DNA of 64,000 nt from JAUVXJ01 sp964433755. GTDB lineage: Bacteria > Chloroflexota > Anaerolineae > UBA7937 > B3-Chlor. This document shows positions 18,545-25,951 of the stretch, in pieces. The stretch's first letter is position 1; every line of letters begins with the position of its first letter. A model generated the notes under the pieces. It was given only the letters and a program-made list of their open reading frames with translations, searched no databases and was not told the DNA's origin. The DNA is taken from the NCBI GenBank assembly GCA_964433755.1, contig CAYSSR010000001.1:1054001-1118000 (forward strand), in the 5' to 3' direction. Both the position numbers and the translations under genes were made by a program.

Positions 18545-18976
18545 TTATCCAAGGATGGGTCTCACGCCATAGTGAGTCCGCATACCTTCCCCGAGCAGGA
18601 TCCGTAGCAACGTCTTCGGGTCACTTCTGCCGATTCTCTCGTGGATTTCTGTTGCCGACAGAGGAGTGCCATCGTCAGCAATGAGCGCGCGGAAGATGGC
18701 CGCTGTCAACGGAGTGCTACGTGAGATGTAGTCCTCCTTACGGCTACAGCAGTCACGCAACGCATAGCGGAGCCCGTCCACGACAGTCACTTCTCCCGTG
18801 CTGGGATCCACCCAATCTATGTCCTGATCGGCGTCATCGCTTCCGAACTTCGCTTTGCAGTCCGCGCATAGCTGCTCACGGATGAGCATTCTGATGTTGC
18901 CGTTGCGCTCTGCCCACCAGTCGTAGTCGACGCGGAACTTGGTGTTGATGTCTGGACGCACCAACTTCCCCAACAC
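18545..18976 (-). CDS. Conserved hypothetical protein with C-terminal winged-helix-like segment
   Basis: A 143-residue protein read from a TTG start with AGGAGG 5 bp upstream. The N-terminal half is acidic with paired Cys (EQLCADCKAKF, RDCCSRKED), which could form a small metal site. The C-terminal 60 residues (LTAAIFRALIADDGTPLSATEIHERIGRSDPKTLLRIL) look like a winged helix. It lies 12 bp downstream of the 563-residue gene and probably shares its promoter. A minus-strand T6 tract at 18475-18480 beyond the stop suggests termination there. I do not recognise a named family. Confidence 0.7.
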   Translation of the reverse strand: MLGKLVRPDINTKFRVDYDWWAERNGNIRMLIREQLCADCKAKFGSDDADQDIDWVDPSTGEVTVVDGLRYALRDCCSRKEDYISRSTPLTAAIFRALIADDGTPLSATEIHERIGRSDPKTLLRILLGEGMRTHYGVRPILG

Positions 18977-18988
18977 TGCCTCCTTTTT

Positions 18989-20680
18989 CTAGTGCGCCAA
19001 TCTCCCTGAGTCTAGGATGGCCTGGTCCCACGTCAACCTGACCTTCTTGGCCTCGGTATCGCTCTTCCCAGGGTCATACACATACAAACCATCATCGTCG
19101 ATGCGGAAGCAAGGATAGACGTCCTGCTCGAAGATGGCCTGAAGTACCGTCCAGGGCAAAGGTCGCTCGATGTTGGTAGCCACGAAGAGGTCAGCGAAGC
19201 TTGCCCGGTACACTATTCCCAGCCCGCGTAGCATCTTCTCGCCCACTCGCTGGAACGCCGTCTTCAGCAACAGCGGTGTGACTCGCCGCTCGCTCTCGTC
19301 CAGGAATCGCAGGGCCTCCAGCGCACTGAAGCGAGACCTGGGAAGAGCCATCTCTTCGTCCACGGCGCACTTGAGGCTGAGCCTTCGGAAGACGGGTTGC
19401 CGGCTCTCGTCGTAGTCCAGCATCTCCATGCGCGTCGCCGGGCCAGGCAGATAGTCTACCTCGTAGACACCCTCCGTCTCCGACGCGGGAGTCCGTCGCA
19501 CGACTATCGTCGCGCCCGGAGCCAGTTCCTTGGCCTCGAAGAAACCCCGTAGCTCCGCGCTGCCCCACCAGCCGAGATGCCCCTCCGAAGGGTAGTGGAT
19601 GACTACGGAGAACTGGTCTTCGCCGCTCGCGGGCCGCAGACGTACACGCCCAGAAGCCTGGTCCTCGAGGAAGGGCTGAGGAAGCAGCTTCATCGCGACT
19701 TGGTCGTAGGGAAGGTGCCCCCAGTACCAGTCGTAGAACGTGAGAACGTGGGACCATTCGTGGGTCTCGCCACGACCGTTCGGTGGCGCACTCTCGTCGG
19801 TGATGATCTCGACAAGCAGGTCCAACTGGTGATCGCGAGAGATGCTCATCGGACCCTGCTCGAAACGCAGAGGCCTCGAATCGGCGACCCTCGGTAGGCA
19901 CCACTCCATCCTCGTCTTGGTTCCGGCATACCGGAATCTGGACTGCGTGTCCGAGCTGAGCGCGTGGTTCAGCGAGAAGACCTGCACGGCATGGGCGGTC
20001 TCGGGAGGCATCTCCAGTACCTCGAGGATTTGCTGGGCCGTAGAGAAGCCTGCTGCCAGGTCCAATACCGCCTCGGCCAGGTTCAGGTGTCCCTCCTCCA
20101 TGGGGAGCATGAAACCCTTCAGGAACCATTCTTCGCCGAAATCCGCGAACTCCGGACTCTCGCGCAGACCTCTCACCAACACAGGCTTGACGTATTGGCC
20201 ATAGCTTTCGCTCAGCGTCGCGCTCACCCCGGCGAGGTCACCCAGGTCTATGTCGGCCTCCTGACCTACCTGGAAGAAGTTCAATGCGTGAGGGGCGCCC
20301 AGATTGGCGGCGAACTCTCTTGTCTCGCCGCTCCCTTCCATCCGGACCTGGATGACATCGAATGGCGCGTAGTCGGGATGCCGGCCGGGCCGAACTGCGA
20401 CCACCGTCCCCACGACGTCCCCCAGGGCGGAGAAGACCAGGTTGTCCCCCTCAGAGTAGGAGTCGCGGGGCTGGTAGATTTCTCCTTTTGATTCCCTGTC
20501 ATCCCAGATCGCCTTCTCATCCGCAAGGCGTTTCTGTATCAGCCGCCTGGTAAGAGCCTCCGCGGTCATGGGAGCCTCTTCCTCGATGAGGACTTCTGAC
20601 AGATGCTCCAAGTCGCCACTGGCCAACTCGAAATCCTGCCAATACCTCTCTGTGAGGGTATCGAGTTGCATCTCGCTCAT
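18989..20680 (-). CDS. Conserved hypothetical protein, 563 aa
   Basis: A soluble, acidic protein with no signal peptide and no membrane helix. Residues about 20-55 (LEHLSEVLIEEEAPMTAEALTRRLIQKR) look like a helix-turn-helix of the HARE/wHTH kind. Residues 75-125 look like a small beta-barrel (GDNLVFSALGDVVGTVVAVRPG). The rest shows no motif I can name; it has WYWGHLPYDQVAMKLLPQPF and a conserved-looking Trp-rich C-terminus. It is transcribed divergently from rpsT from a clear promoter (20726-20754) and is followed closely by the 143-residue gene. A nucleic-acid-related role is only a guess from the HTH-like start. Confidence 0.75.
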   Translation of the reverse strand: MSEMQLDTLTERYWQDFELASGDLEHLSEVLIEEEAPMTAEALTRRLIQKRLADEKAIWDDRESKGEIYQPRDSYSEGDNLVFSALGDVVGTVVAVRPGRHPDYAPFDVIQVRMEGSGETREFAANLGAPHALNFFQVGQEADIDLGDLAGVSATLSESYGQYVKPVLVRGLRESPEFADFGEEWFLKGFMLPMEEGHLNLAEAVLDLAAGFSTAQQILEVLEMPPETAHAVQVFSLNHALSSDTQSRFRYAGTKTRMEWCLPRVADSRPLRFEQGPMSISRDHQLDLLVEIITDESAPPNGRGETHEWSHVLTFYDWYWGHLPYDQVAMKLLPQPFLEDQASGRVRLRPASGEDQFSVVIHYPSEGHLGWWGSAELRGFFEAKELAPGATIVVRRTPASETEGVYEVDYLPGPATRMEMLDYDESRQPVFRRLSLKCAVDEEMALPRSRFSALEALRFLDESERRVTPLLLKTAFQRVGEKMLRGLGIVYRASFADLFVATNIERPLPWTVLQAIFEQDVYPCFRIDDDGLYVYDPGKSDTEAKKVRLTWDQAILDSGRLAH

Positions 20681-20725
20681 AACTACGTAGCGCCTCCCGG
20701 CACCGGACTATCTGCGAACGGGTGA

Positions 20726-20754
20726 ATTATACCATCGTTCCTGACGGATGTAAA
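20726..20754 (-). promoter_or_regulatory. Promoter of the 563-aa gene
   Basis: On the minus strand TTTACA, 17 bp, TATAAT, 46 bp before the start codon. Its -35 end lies only 2 bp from the -35 of the rpsT promoter, so the two are back to back. Confidence 0.75.
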
Positions 20755-20756
20755 GC

Positions 20757-20785
20757 TGGACAAATCTTTGGAAGGCGTGTATGAT
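20757..20785 (+). promoter_or_regulatory. Promoter of rpsT
   Basis: TGGACA, 17 bp, TATGAT, followed by a short leader with AAGGAGAAAGGAG before the TTG start of rpsT. Confidence 0.7.
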
Positions 20786-20821
20786 CAATGTGTGTGAGAT
20801 AAGGAGAAAGGAGTACAGGTC

Positions 20822-21103
20822 TTGCCAGTAACTGAGTCAGCCAAGAAGAGACTGAGACAGACCGACAAGCGGAGACTGCGCAACCGGATCTACCGTTCTG
20901 AAGCACGAACGTATATCAAGAGAACGAATCAACTGATCGCCGAGCAGAAGCTGGATGAGGCTGCCGAAGTCGCCGCACTGGCCGTGAGTGCCCTGGACAG
21001 AGCAGCCCAGAAGGGTGTGGTGCACAAGAAGAACGCGGCGCGGAGGAAATCGCGGCTCATCAAGCGCTTGCATCGCGCCCAGGGACAGTCGGCAGATCAG
21101 TAG
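20822..21103 (+). CDS. rpsT: 30S ribosomal protein S20
   Basis: A 93-residue, strongly basic protein with the S20 pattern: SAKKRLRQTDKRRLRNRIYRS at the N-terminus, an acidic mid helix (LIAEQKLDEAAEVAALAVSAL) and the KGVVHKKNAARRKSRLIKRL motif. It binds 16S rRNA in the body of the 30S subunit. The start is TTG with AAGGAGAAAGGAG just upstream; a rare start on S20 is well known in other bacteria, where it takes part in autoregulation. It is monocistronic, between its own promoter and the intrinsic terminator at 21147. Confidence 0.97.
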   Translation: MPVTESAKKRLRQTDKRRLRNRIYRSEARTYIKRTNQLIAEQKLDEAAEVAALAVSALDRAAQKGVVHKKNAARRKSRLIKRLHRAQGQSADQ

Positions 21104-21146
21104 CGGGACGCGGTTCTGTTGCTCGTGCAGAATGTCAGCGAAAGGG

Positions 21147-21174
21147 CATCGCCGTGGGATCGGCGATGTCTTTT
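21147..21174 (+). terminator. Intrinsic terminator of rpsT
   Basis: Perfect 8-bp stem CATCGCCG/CGGCGATG with a 6-nt loop, followed by TCTTTT. The stem extends on both sides (CAGCGAAAG / CTTTTGCTG). Confidence 0.85.
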
Positions 21175-21223
21175 GCTGTCTCGGCGCAGGCATGACACGT
21201 GGTGGATGGGAGTCTAGCATAGA

Positions 21224-22630
21224 ATGACGGATGCGGAGTTGGTACCTGAAGAGACTGCACGTAGGGTATTGTCCGAGGCGCTCAAGAACGGCGGAGACCT
21301 GAGCGAGATCTACGTCGAGGACAGAGAGAGCACCACCCTGAACCTGGAAGACTCCAAGGTGGAAGAAGCAGTGCGGGGACTGGACCGGGGCGCCGGGATC
21401 CGTGTCTTCTACGGCGGGCTCGCGACTTACGCCCACAGCGATGATCTGTCGGAAGCCAGTCTCCTGGCTGCGGCGAGAGAGGCCGCCTCGGCAGCCAGAG
21501 GCTCCAACCGCTCTCAGGTATTCGCTTTCACTCACTCCCATAGCGATCTGACGTTCACGAGCCAGAGACCGTTCGACGAGATGAGTGAGCGCGCCAAGGG
21601 CCAACTGCTCCGCGATCTGGATCGGGAGGCGAGGGCGTACGACCCTCGGGTAAGTCAGGTGCAGGTTCTCTACGGAGAATACCGGCGGCGGGTTTGGATC
21701 GGGAACTCCGAAGGTCTCTGGGCGGAGGACGAGCGGAGCATCCTCCGGCTGATCCTGGTAGTGATGGCGCGAAGGCAGGATTTGGTGCAGGAGAGCGTCC
21801 GGGGCATCGGCGGGCAGATGGGCCTCGAGCTCCTCGATCAGGTCGATCCGGTGGCCGAGGTGCGGGAGGCTGCTGCGTCTGCTGTGAGGATGCTCGACGC
21901 GGAACCGGCCCCAGCAGGTCCTATGCCCGTGGTGATGAACCATGGCTGGGGAGGGGTCTTGTTCCACGAAGCCTGTGGGCACGCTCTGGAGGCTGATGCG
22001 GTGATGCAGGGAGGCTCCATCTTCGCAGGGCGCGTGGGCGAGCAGGTGGCCTCTCCACTGATCACCCTCGTCGACGATGCTACCCTACCCGGGCGACGTG
22101 GCTCCTTTCGGTTCGATGACGATGGGACACCCTCCCAGCGAACGGTGCTCATCGAGAAGGGAGTCCTGAGAGAGTACATGTGGGATCTCGCCCAGGCCAG
22201 GAGCGCTGGCCGCCAGTCCACGGGGAATGGGCGGCGAGAGTCCTTCCGCTACCTCCCCATGCCTCGGATGACCAACACTCTGATCGAAGCGGGCGAGAGC
22301 GACCCCGACGATATTCTTCGGTCAGTCGAGCGCGGGCTTTACGTCAAGATGCTGGGGGGCGGCCAGGCGGACACGGCCAGGGGCGATTTCGTCTTCAGCG
22401 TCAACGAGGGGTATCTGATCGAGGACGGGAGGCTCACTGCTCCGGTCCGGGGGGCAACTCTGATCGGAAACGGTCCCGAGATACTGAGAGACATCACCAT
22501 GGTTGGGAACGATCTGGAGCTGGACAAGGGTCTGGGAATGTGTGGAAAGGGGCAACAGGTTCCGGTCGGCGTGGGCCAGCCCACACTACTCATTCCCAGC
22601 ATCACCGTCGGTGGCACGAAGGGACAGTGA
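21224..22630 (+). CDS. tldD: Metalloprotease TldD
   Basis: A 468-residue TldD/PmbA family protein. It carries the zinc motif HEACGHALEAD (HExxxH) near residue 248, preceded by GWGGVLF, and the downstream third-ligand region near the C-terminus (VNEGYLIEDGRL, MCGKGQQVPVGVGQP). TldD and TldE form a heterodimer that degrades unfolded or ribosomally made peptides, and in some bacteria processes microcins or modified peptides. The stop overlaps the ATG of tldE (TGATG), as expected for subunits made in equal amounts. No peptide substrate gene is recognisable nearby. Confidence 0.94.
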   Translation: MTDAELVPEETARRVLSEALKNGGDLSEIYVEDRESTTLNLEDSKVEEAVRGLDRGAGIRVFYGGLATYAHSDDLSEASLLAAAREAASAARGSNRSQVFAFTHSHSDLTFTSQRPFDEMSERAKGQLLRDLDREARAYDPRVSQVQVLYGEYRRRVWIGNSEGLWAEDERSILRLILVVMARRQDLVQESVRGIGGQMGLELLDQVDPVAEVREAAASAVRMLDAEPAPAGPMPVVMNHGWGGVLFHEACGHALEADAVMQGGSIFAGRVGEQVASPLITLVDDATLPGRRGSFRFDDDGTPSQRTVLIEKGVLREYMWDLAQARSAGRQSTGNGRRESFRYLPMPRMTNTLIEAGESDPDDILRSVERGLYVKMLGGGQADTARGDFVFSVNEGYLIEDGRLTAPVRGATLIGNGPEILRDITMVGNDLELDKGLGMCGKGQQVPVGVGQPTLLIPSITVGGTKGQ

Positions 22631-24006
22631 TGAGCCAGGATCAGAACAGAGACAGGGACTACCTCGAGCTGGCAGAAGACCTGGTCGCTCGAGCCGCGGG
22701 TGGAGATGTCGAAGCAGAAGCGGTGGTCACCCATGGCCAGTCTACAATGATCCGAGTTTGCGCCGGTGAGGTTCGGGAGATGTCGCGAGCGGTGTCCAGA
22801 GGGTTGGGACTGCGCGTCATCAAGAGTGGCAGGATGGGCTATGCGTACACTTCCGATTTCACAGCCCCGGCTCTGGAATCCACATTGCACGCCGCTCTCG
22901 CGCTGGCAGATACTGCCGACCACGATGAGTACAGGACTCTGCCACTTGACACGCGGGCCCCGATCTCCGCTGAGGACCTGAGGATCTACGACGATGGGTT
23001 GGCCGGGCGCAGTGTCGAAGGCAAAGTGGATCTCCTCCTGGAGGTGGAGCGGGTGGCTCTCAGCTACGATCCACGTGTCGTGGCGACGATGTACTGCTCG
23101 TATCACGATGAGCTCTCGCGGGTGTATCTGGCGAACTCGCTTGGATTCTCCGGCTCCTATGAGCGGACAGGCATCGTCTCCTACCTCAGGGCGGTGGCCA
23201 GAGACGAGAGCGAACAAGCCTCCGGGATGGGGCTTGGCTGGTCTATCTCCTACGAGGATCTCGACCCGCAGGAGATCGGTGCGGAAGCCGCCCGCAGGGC
23301 TCTGGAGTTGCTGGGTGGCACGCCGGTCAGGACCCAGCAGGCACACGTAGTGTTGGACCCCTTTGCAGGGACGGAACTCTTGTCGTTTCTGGCGGAGGCG
23401 CTGACTGGCGAAGCTACGCAGCGTGGTCGTTCGTTCCTCATGGGCAAGGTTGGAGAGAAGATCGCTGCCGAGGGCGTCAATCTCATCGATGACGGCCGGT
23501 TGGCGGGGGGTCTCGCTTCGGCTCCGTTCGATGGGGAGGGAGTGCCCACTTCGAGGACGAGGCTATTGGCCAACGGCCGGCTCGAGGGATTGTTGTACGA
23601 TACCTATACGGCGAACGTCGAGGGCACAACGTCTACTGGAAATGGTCAGAGGGGTTCTCACAGAACCCTGCCCCGCCCTGCTCCAACGAACCTCTATCTG
23701 GAGCCGTCCTCCACACCGGTGGCCGAGTTGATCGGCAGCGTCGAAAAGGGGCTGTACGTGACCAGCACGATGAACACTGGGGGCATCAACCCCATCAACG
23801 GAGACTATTCGGTGGGGGCCAGTGGCTTGTGGGTGGAGAAAGGCGAGATCATCAGGCCCGTCACGGAGGTCACAGTGGCCGGAAACATGCTGGACATGCT
23901 GGCCAACGTTCAGGGCACTGGGGACGACTTGCGGTTCATACCTCTTGCCGCTTCGGTCGGCTCACCGACGATGGTTATCGGGGGGATGACCATCGGTGGA
24001 GACTGA
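22630..24006 (+). CDS. tldE: TldE/PmbA subunit of the TldD/E protease
   Basis: A 458-residue partner of TldD without the HExxxH motif, as usual for the catalytically silent subunit. It has EAEAVVTHGQSTMIRVCAGE near the N-terminus, SLGFSGSYERTGIVSYLRA, TARTRLLANG-like SRTRLLANGRLEGLLYDTYTA and the C-terminal GDDLRFIPLAASVGSPTMVIGG. The frame is open far upstream, but the start at 22630 fits both the family N-terminus and the 1-bp overlap with tldD. It converges with the LysM gene, with no gap. Confidence 0.93.
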   Translation: MSQDQNRDRDYLELAEDLVARAAGGDVEAEAVVTHGQSTMIRVCAGEVREMSRAVSRGLGLRVIKSGRMGYAYTSDFTAPALESTLHAALALADTADHDEYRTLPLDTRAPISAEDLRIYDDGLAGRSVEGKVDLLLEVERVALSYDPRVVATMYCSYHDELSRVYLANSLGFSGSYERTGIVSYLRAVARDESEQASGMGLGWSISYEDLDPQEIGAEAARRALELLGGTPVRTQQAHVVLDPFAGTELLSFLAEALTGEATQRGRSFLMGKVGEKIAAEGVNLIDDGRLAGGLASAPFDGEGVPTSRTRLLANGRLEGLLYDTYTANVEGTTSTGNGQRGSHRTLPRPAPTNLYLEPSSTPVAELIGSVEKGLYVTSTMNTGGINPINGDYSVGASGLWVEKGEIIRPVTEVTVAGNMLDMLANVQGTGDDLRFIPLAASVGSPTMVIGGMTIGGD

Positions 24007-25194
24007 CTAGTACCAGTATAGCACGCGCCTCTCGCTCTCGCGGCCAATCTGGACTCTCTGGGGTTCGCCCTCGATCTCGGTCTCTACCAGCCGCAAGACC
24101 GTGACTTGCCACTCGAAGAGGTGAGACTCGGCCTCGGAAGGTGGGCGAAGTTCGACGGGAAGCCGATAGGATGTGGCCTTGCTCAGCTCGATGGTCTGCT
24201 GCTCGTCAACTTCCTCGTCGGCCACGTAGCGCACTGACACCGCGTACCACTCGTCCTCACCCAGCAGGCCCACAGACAGCCAGTTGAGGAGAATCGGCGC
24301 CTCGGCATCCTCGTCGTGGAACTCCGATCCATCCGGTGGTCCCAACAGGATGGGAGCGGGATAGACGAGATCAGACGAGACCGTGGGCGTCGGCGGTCCG
24401 CCGATGCCTGGGGTCTCGGTGGAGGTCGCGGGACCTGGTATCACCAACGACTGGCCCTCGCGAATCGAGTCCGGGTCGGTGATGTCGTTGGCGTCCATGA
24501 GCTCCTGCTGTGACACACCGAAGCGTCCGGCTATCTCCGACAGGCTGTCGCCCGCCTGCACCACGTATGTCCTGGTCGAGGGCTGCACCGTGGCCTCTGC
24601 GCCGGGCGTCCCGTCGGCTACAGCGCTGGCCGCGGGTTCCTCCGCCTCCACGGGGATCAGCAGCTCCTGACCTACCGTGATCACGTAGTCCGTAAGACCG
24701 TTGGCCTCCATGATGGCGTCCACAGTGACCCCGAACTGGCCGGCGATCAGGCTGAGTGTGTCGCCGTTCTGAACGATGTAGGTGGTCACTTGCGGTGTCG
24801 GTGTGTCGGTGGGCGGAGCGGTCGGCGTAACACTGGGAGTCGGGGTGGATGTGGGGGTATGTGTGAACGTCGCGGTGGCCGTGGGGGTATAGTAGGTTCC
24901 CAGATGGATGCCCCGCCACGGCTTGAGAAACCAGATTGCCGCCAGCACCACCACGGCCAGAACAGCTCCCAACAAGGGTGCGGGAGGGACCATGGACAGC
25001 GACACTTGAGGGAGGAAGCTCTTGCCACCTCCAAGACTTGCCCCGCACATCAGGCAAGTCTTGGCGCCCTCGGCCACTCTGGCGCCGCATTCCGGGCATC
25101 GCCTCACGAGTTTCTTGGCTTGTACTCTGTAGCCGCACGCCGGACATCGGCCACGACCGCCCCTGAACGTGGCGCCACAATTAGGACACTTCAC
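24007..25194 (-). CDS. Zinc-ribbon, membrane-anchored LysM protein
   Basis: A 395-residue modular protein. The N-terminal cytoplasmic part has four CxxC pairs (CPNCGATF, CPACGYR, CPECGAR, CLMCGAS), forming two zinc ribbons. One membrane helix follows (about 70-95), then a Thr/Pro-rich linker. Two LysM domains come next (TTYIVQNGDTLSLIAGQFGVT and RTYVVQAGDSLSEIAGRFGVS), then a Pro-rich segment and a 100-residue C-terminal beta domain. LysM binds peptidoglycan or other GlcNAc polymers, so the protein links a cytoplasmic zinc ribbon to the cell surface. It reads from a GTG start. Promoter: TTGCCA, 17 bp, TATAAT at 25239-25267. Confidence 0.85.
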   Translation of the reverse strand: MKCPNCGATFRGGRGRCPACGYRVQAKKLVRRCPECGARVAEGAKTCLMCGASLGGGKSFLPQVSLSMVPPAPLLGAVLAVVVLAAIWFLKPWRGIHLGTYYTPTATATFTHTPTSTPTPSVTPTAPPTDTPTPQVTTYIVQNGDTLSLIAGQFGVTVDAIMEANGLTDYVITVGQELLIPVEAEEPAASAVADGTPGAEATVQPSTRTYVVQAGDSLSEIAGRFGVSQQELMDANDITDPDSIREGQSLVIPGPATSTETPGIGGPPTPTVSSDLVYPAPILLGPPDGSEFHDEDAEAPILLNWLSVGLLGEDEWYAVSVRYVADEEVDEQQTIELSKATSYRLPVELRPPSEAESHLFEWQVTVLRLVETEIEGEPQRVQIGRESERRVLYWY

Positions 25195-25238
25195 CCTTGT
25201 ACTCTCCCAAACACCGTTTCCTGGTGTCGAATGGCCAT

Positions 25239-25267
25239 ATTATATCAGAACACCTCACGGTTGGCAA
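25239..25267 (-). promoter_or_regulatory. Promoter of the LysM gene
   Basis: Minus strand TTGCCA, 17 bp, TATAAT, 45 bp before the GTG start. Confidence 0.65.
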
Positions 25268-25368
25268 AGGGCTGGCACGACCCGTGCTATGAAGTATCGA
25301 CGTGCTCCCGGCGGCCTTCGTCGCAGGCGCCTTCGCCATATCACGACGTTGTTCCTCCCCCAATGCGA

Positions 25369-25397
25369 TTGACTATGAAGAACAACCTGTGTACAAT
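25369..25397 (+). promoter_or_regulatory. Promoter of the small membrane protein cluster
   Basis: TTGACT, 17 bp, TACAAT, 33 bp before the ATG at 25431; divergent from the LysM promoter. Confidence 0.65.
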
Positions 25398-25430
25398 AGG
25401 CCAACGCAAGTGATGCTGTGGAGTTGAGCC

Positions 25431-25721
25431 ATGTCCGCTGATAGTCTGGCTCTGGCAAGAAACCTGTCCCTCATTCTGCTCATCTTGGAGGCTGTGGTCA
25501 TCGCTGTCCCTTTGGTGGTCGTCCCCTTCTATGCCGTGAAGTACATGCGGCGGCTGAAGGCGCCCATCAAGCCCAGGCTGCGCCAGGTACGAGGTGGGGT
25601 GGAGCAAGCAGAGCGAGTGACCAAGCTGGCATCGGCGGTGGCCGTTCAGCCGGTCTTCTGGGCGTGGGCAACGACCGTGGGGTTGAAAAGAGGGCTGACC
25701 TATCTGGCCAAGCGGAGGTGA
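25431..25721 (+). CDS. Small membrane protein, 96 aa
   Basis: One N-terminal hydrophobic helix (residues 10-33: LSLILLILEAVVIAVPLVVV), a basic stretch (KYMRRLKAPIKPRLRQVRGG) and a short amphipathic C-terminus ending in LAKRR. It starts with ATG after GTGGAG. It is the first gene of a short rightward cluster; the next gene begins 4 bp beyond the stop. No family is recognised. Its size and topology resemble small envelope-organising proteins, but no function can be claimed. Confidence 0.7.
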   Translation: MSADSLALARNLSLILLILEAVVIAVPLVVVPFYAVKYMRRLKAPIKPRLRQVRGGVEQAERVTKLASAVAVQPVFWAWATTVGLKRGLTYLAKRR

Positions 25722-25724
25722 GCA

Positions 25725-25940
25725 GTGAAGACGAGGAACTGGAACCCCGCCATTCTGCTCGGAGTCGTGTTGGGGGCCTCTCTGGGTGCAGTGGCTGCCC
25801 TGGTTCTCCTTCGTCGGTCGCGGCGTGGATCGGAGCTGGGTGTCCGGGACATTCCTTGGAGGGAGCTGATGACTCTGATCGGGCCCATCGTCGCTCTGTC
25901 GCGACGACTGATTGAGATGAGCAGGAGAGAGCTGGTCTGA
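25725..25940 (+). CDS. Small membrane protein, 71 aa (YtxH-like topology)
   Basis: An N-terminal helix (AILLGVVLGASLGAVAALVLL) with Gly repeats is followed by RRSRRGSE and an amphipathic C-terminal helix, the layout of YtxH-type gas-vesicle/stress membrane proteins; sequence similarity is too short to assign. It sits between the 96-aa gene and the Thr-rich protein, with gaps of 3 and 11 bp, so the three are likely co-transcribed. Confidence 0.65.
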   Translation: MKTRNWNPAILLGVVLGASLGAVAALVLLRRSRRGSELGVRDIPWRELMTLIGPIVALSRRLIEMSRRELV

Positions 25941-25951
25941 CGTGACCTGCT

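Noticed and set aside
20837..21982. 381-aa minus-strand frame over rpsT and tldD
   Set aside because: Two well-supported genes with family motifs occupy the other strand.
22180..22629. N-terminal extension of the TldE frame
   Set aside because: It overlaps tldD in another frame; family N-terminus and the TGATG overlap fix the start at 22630.
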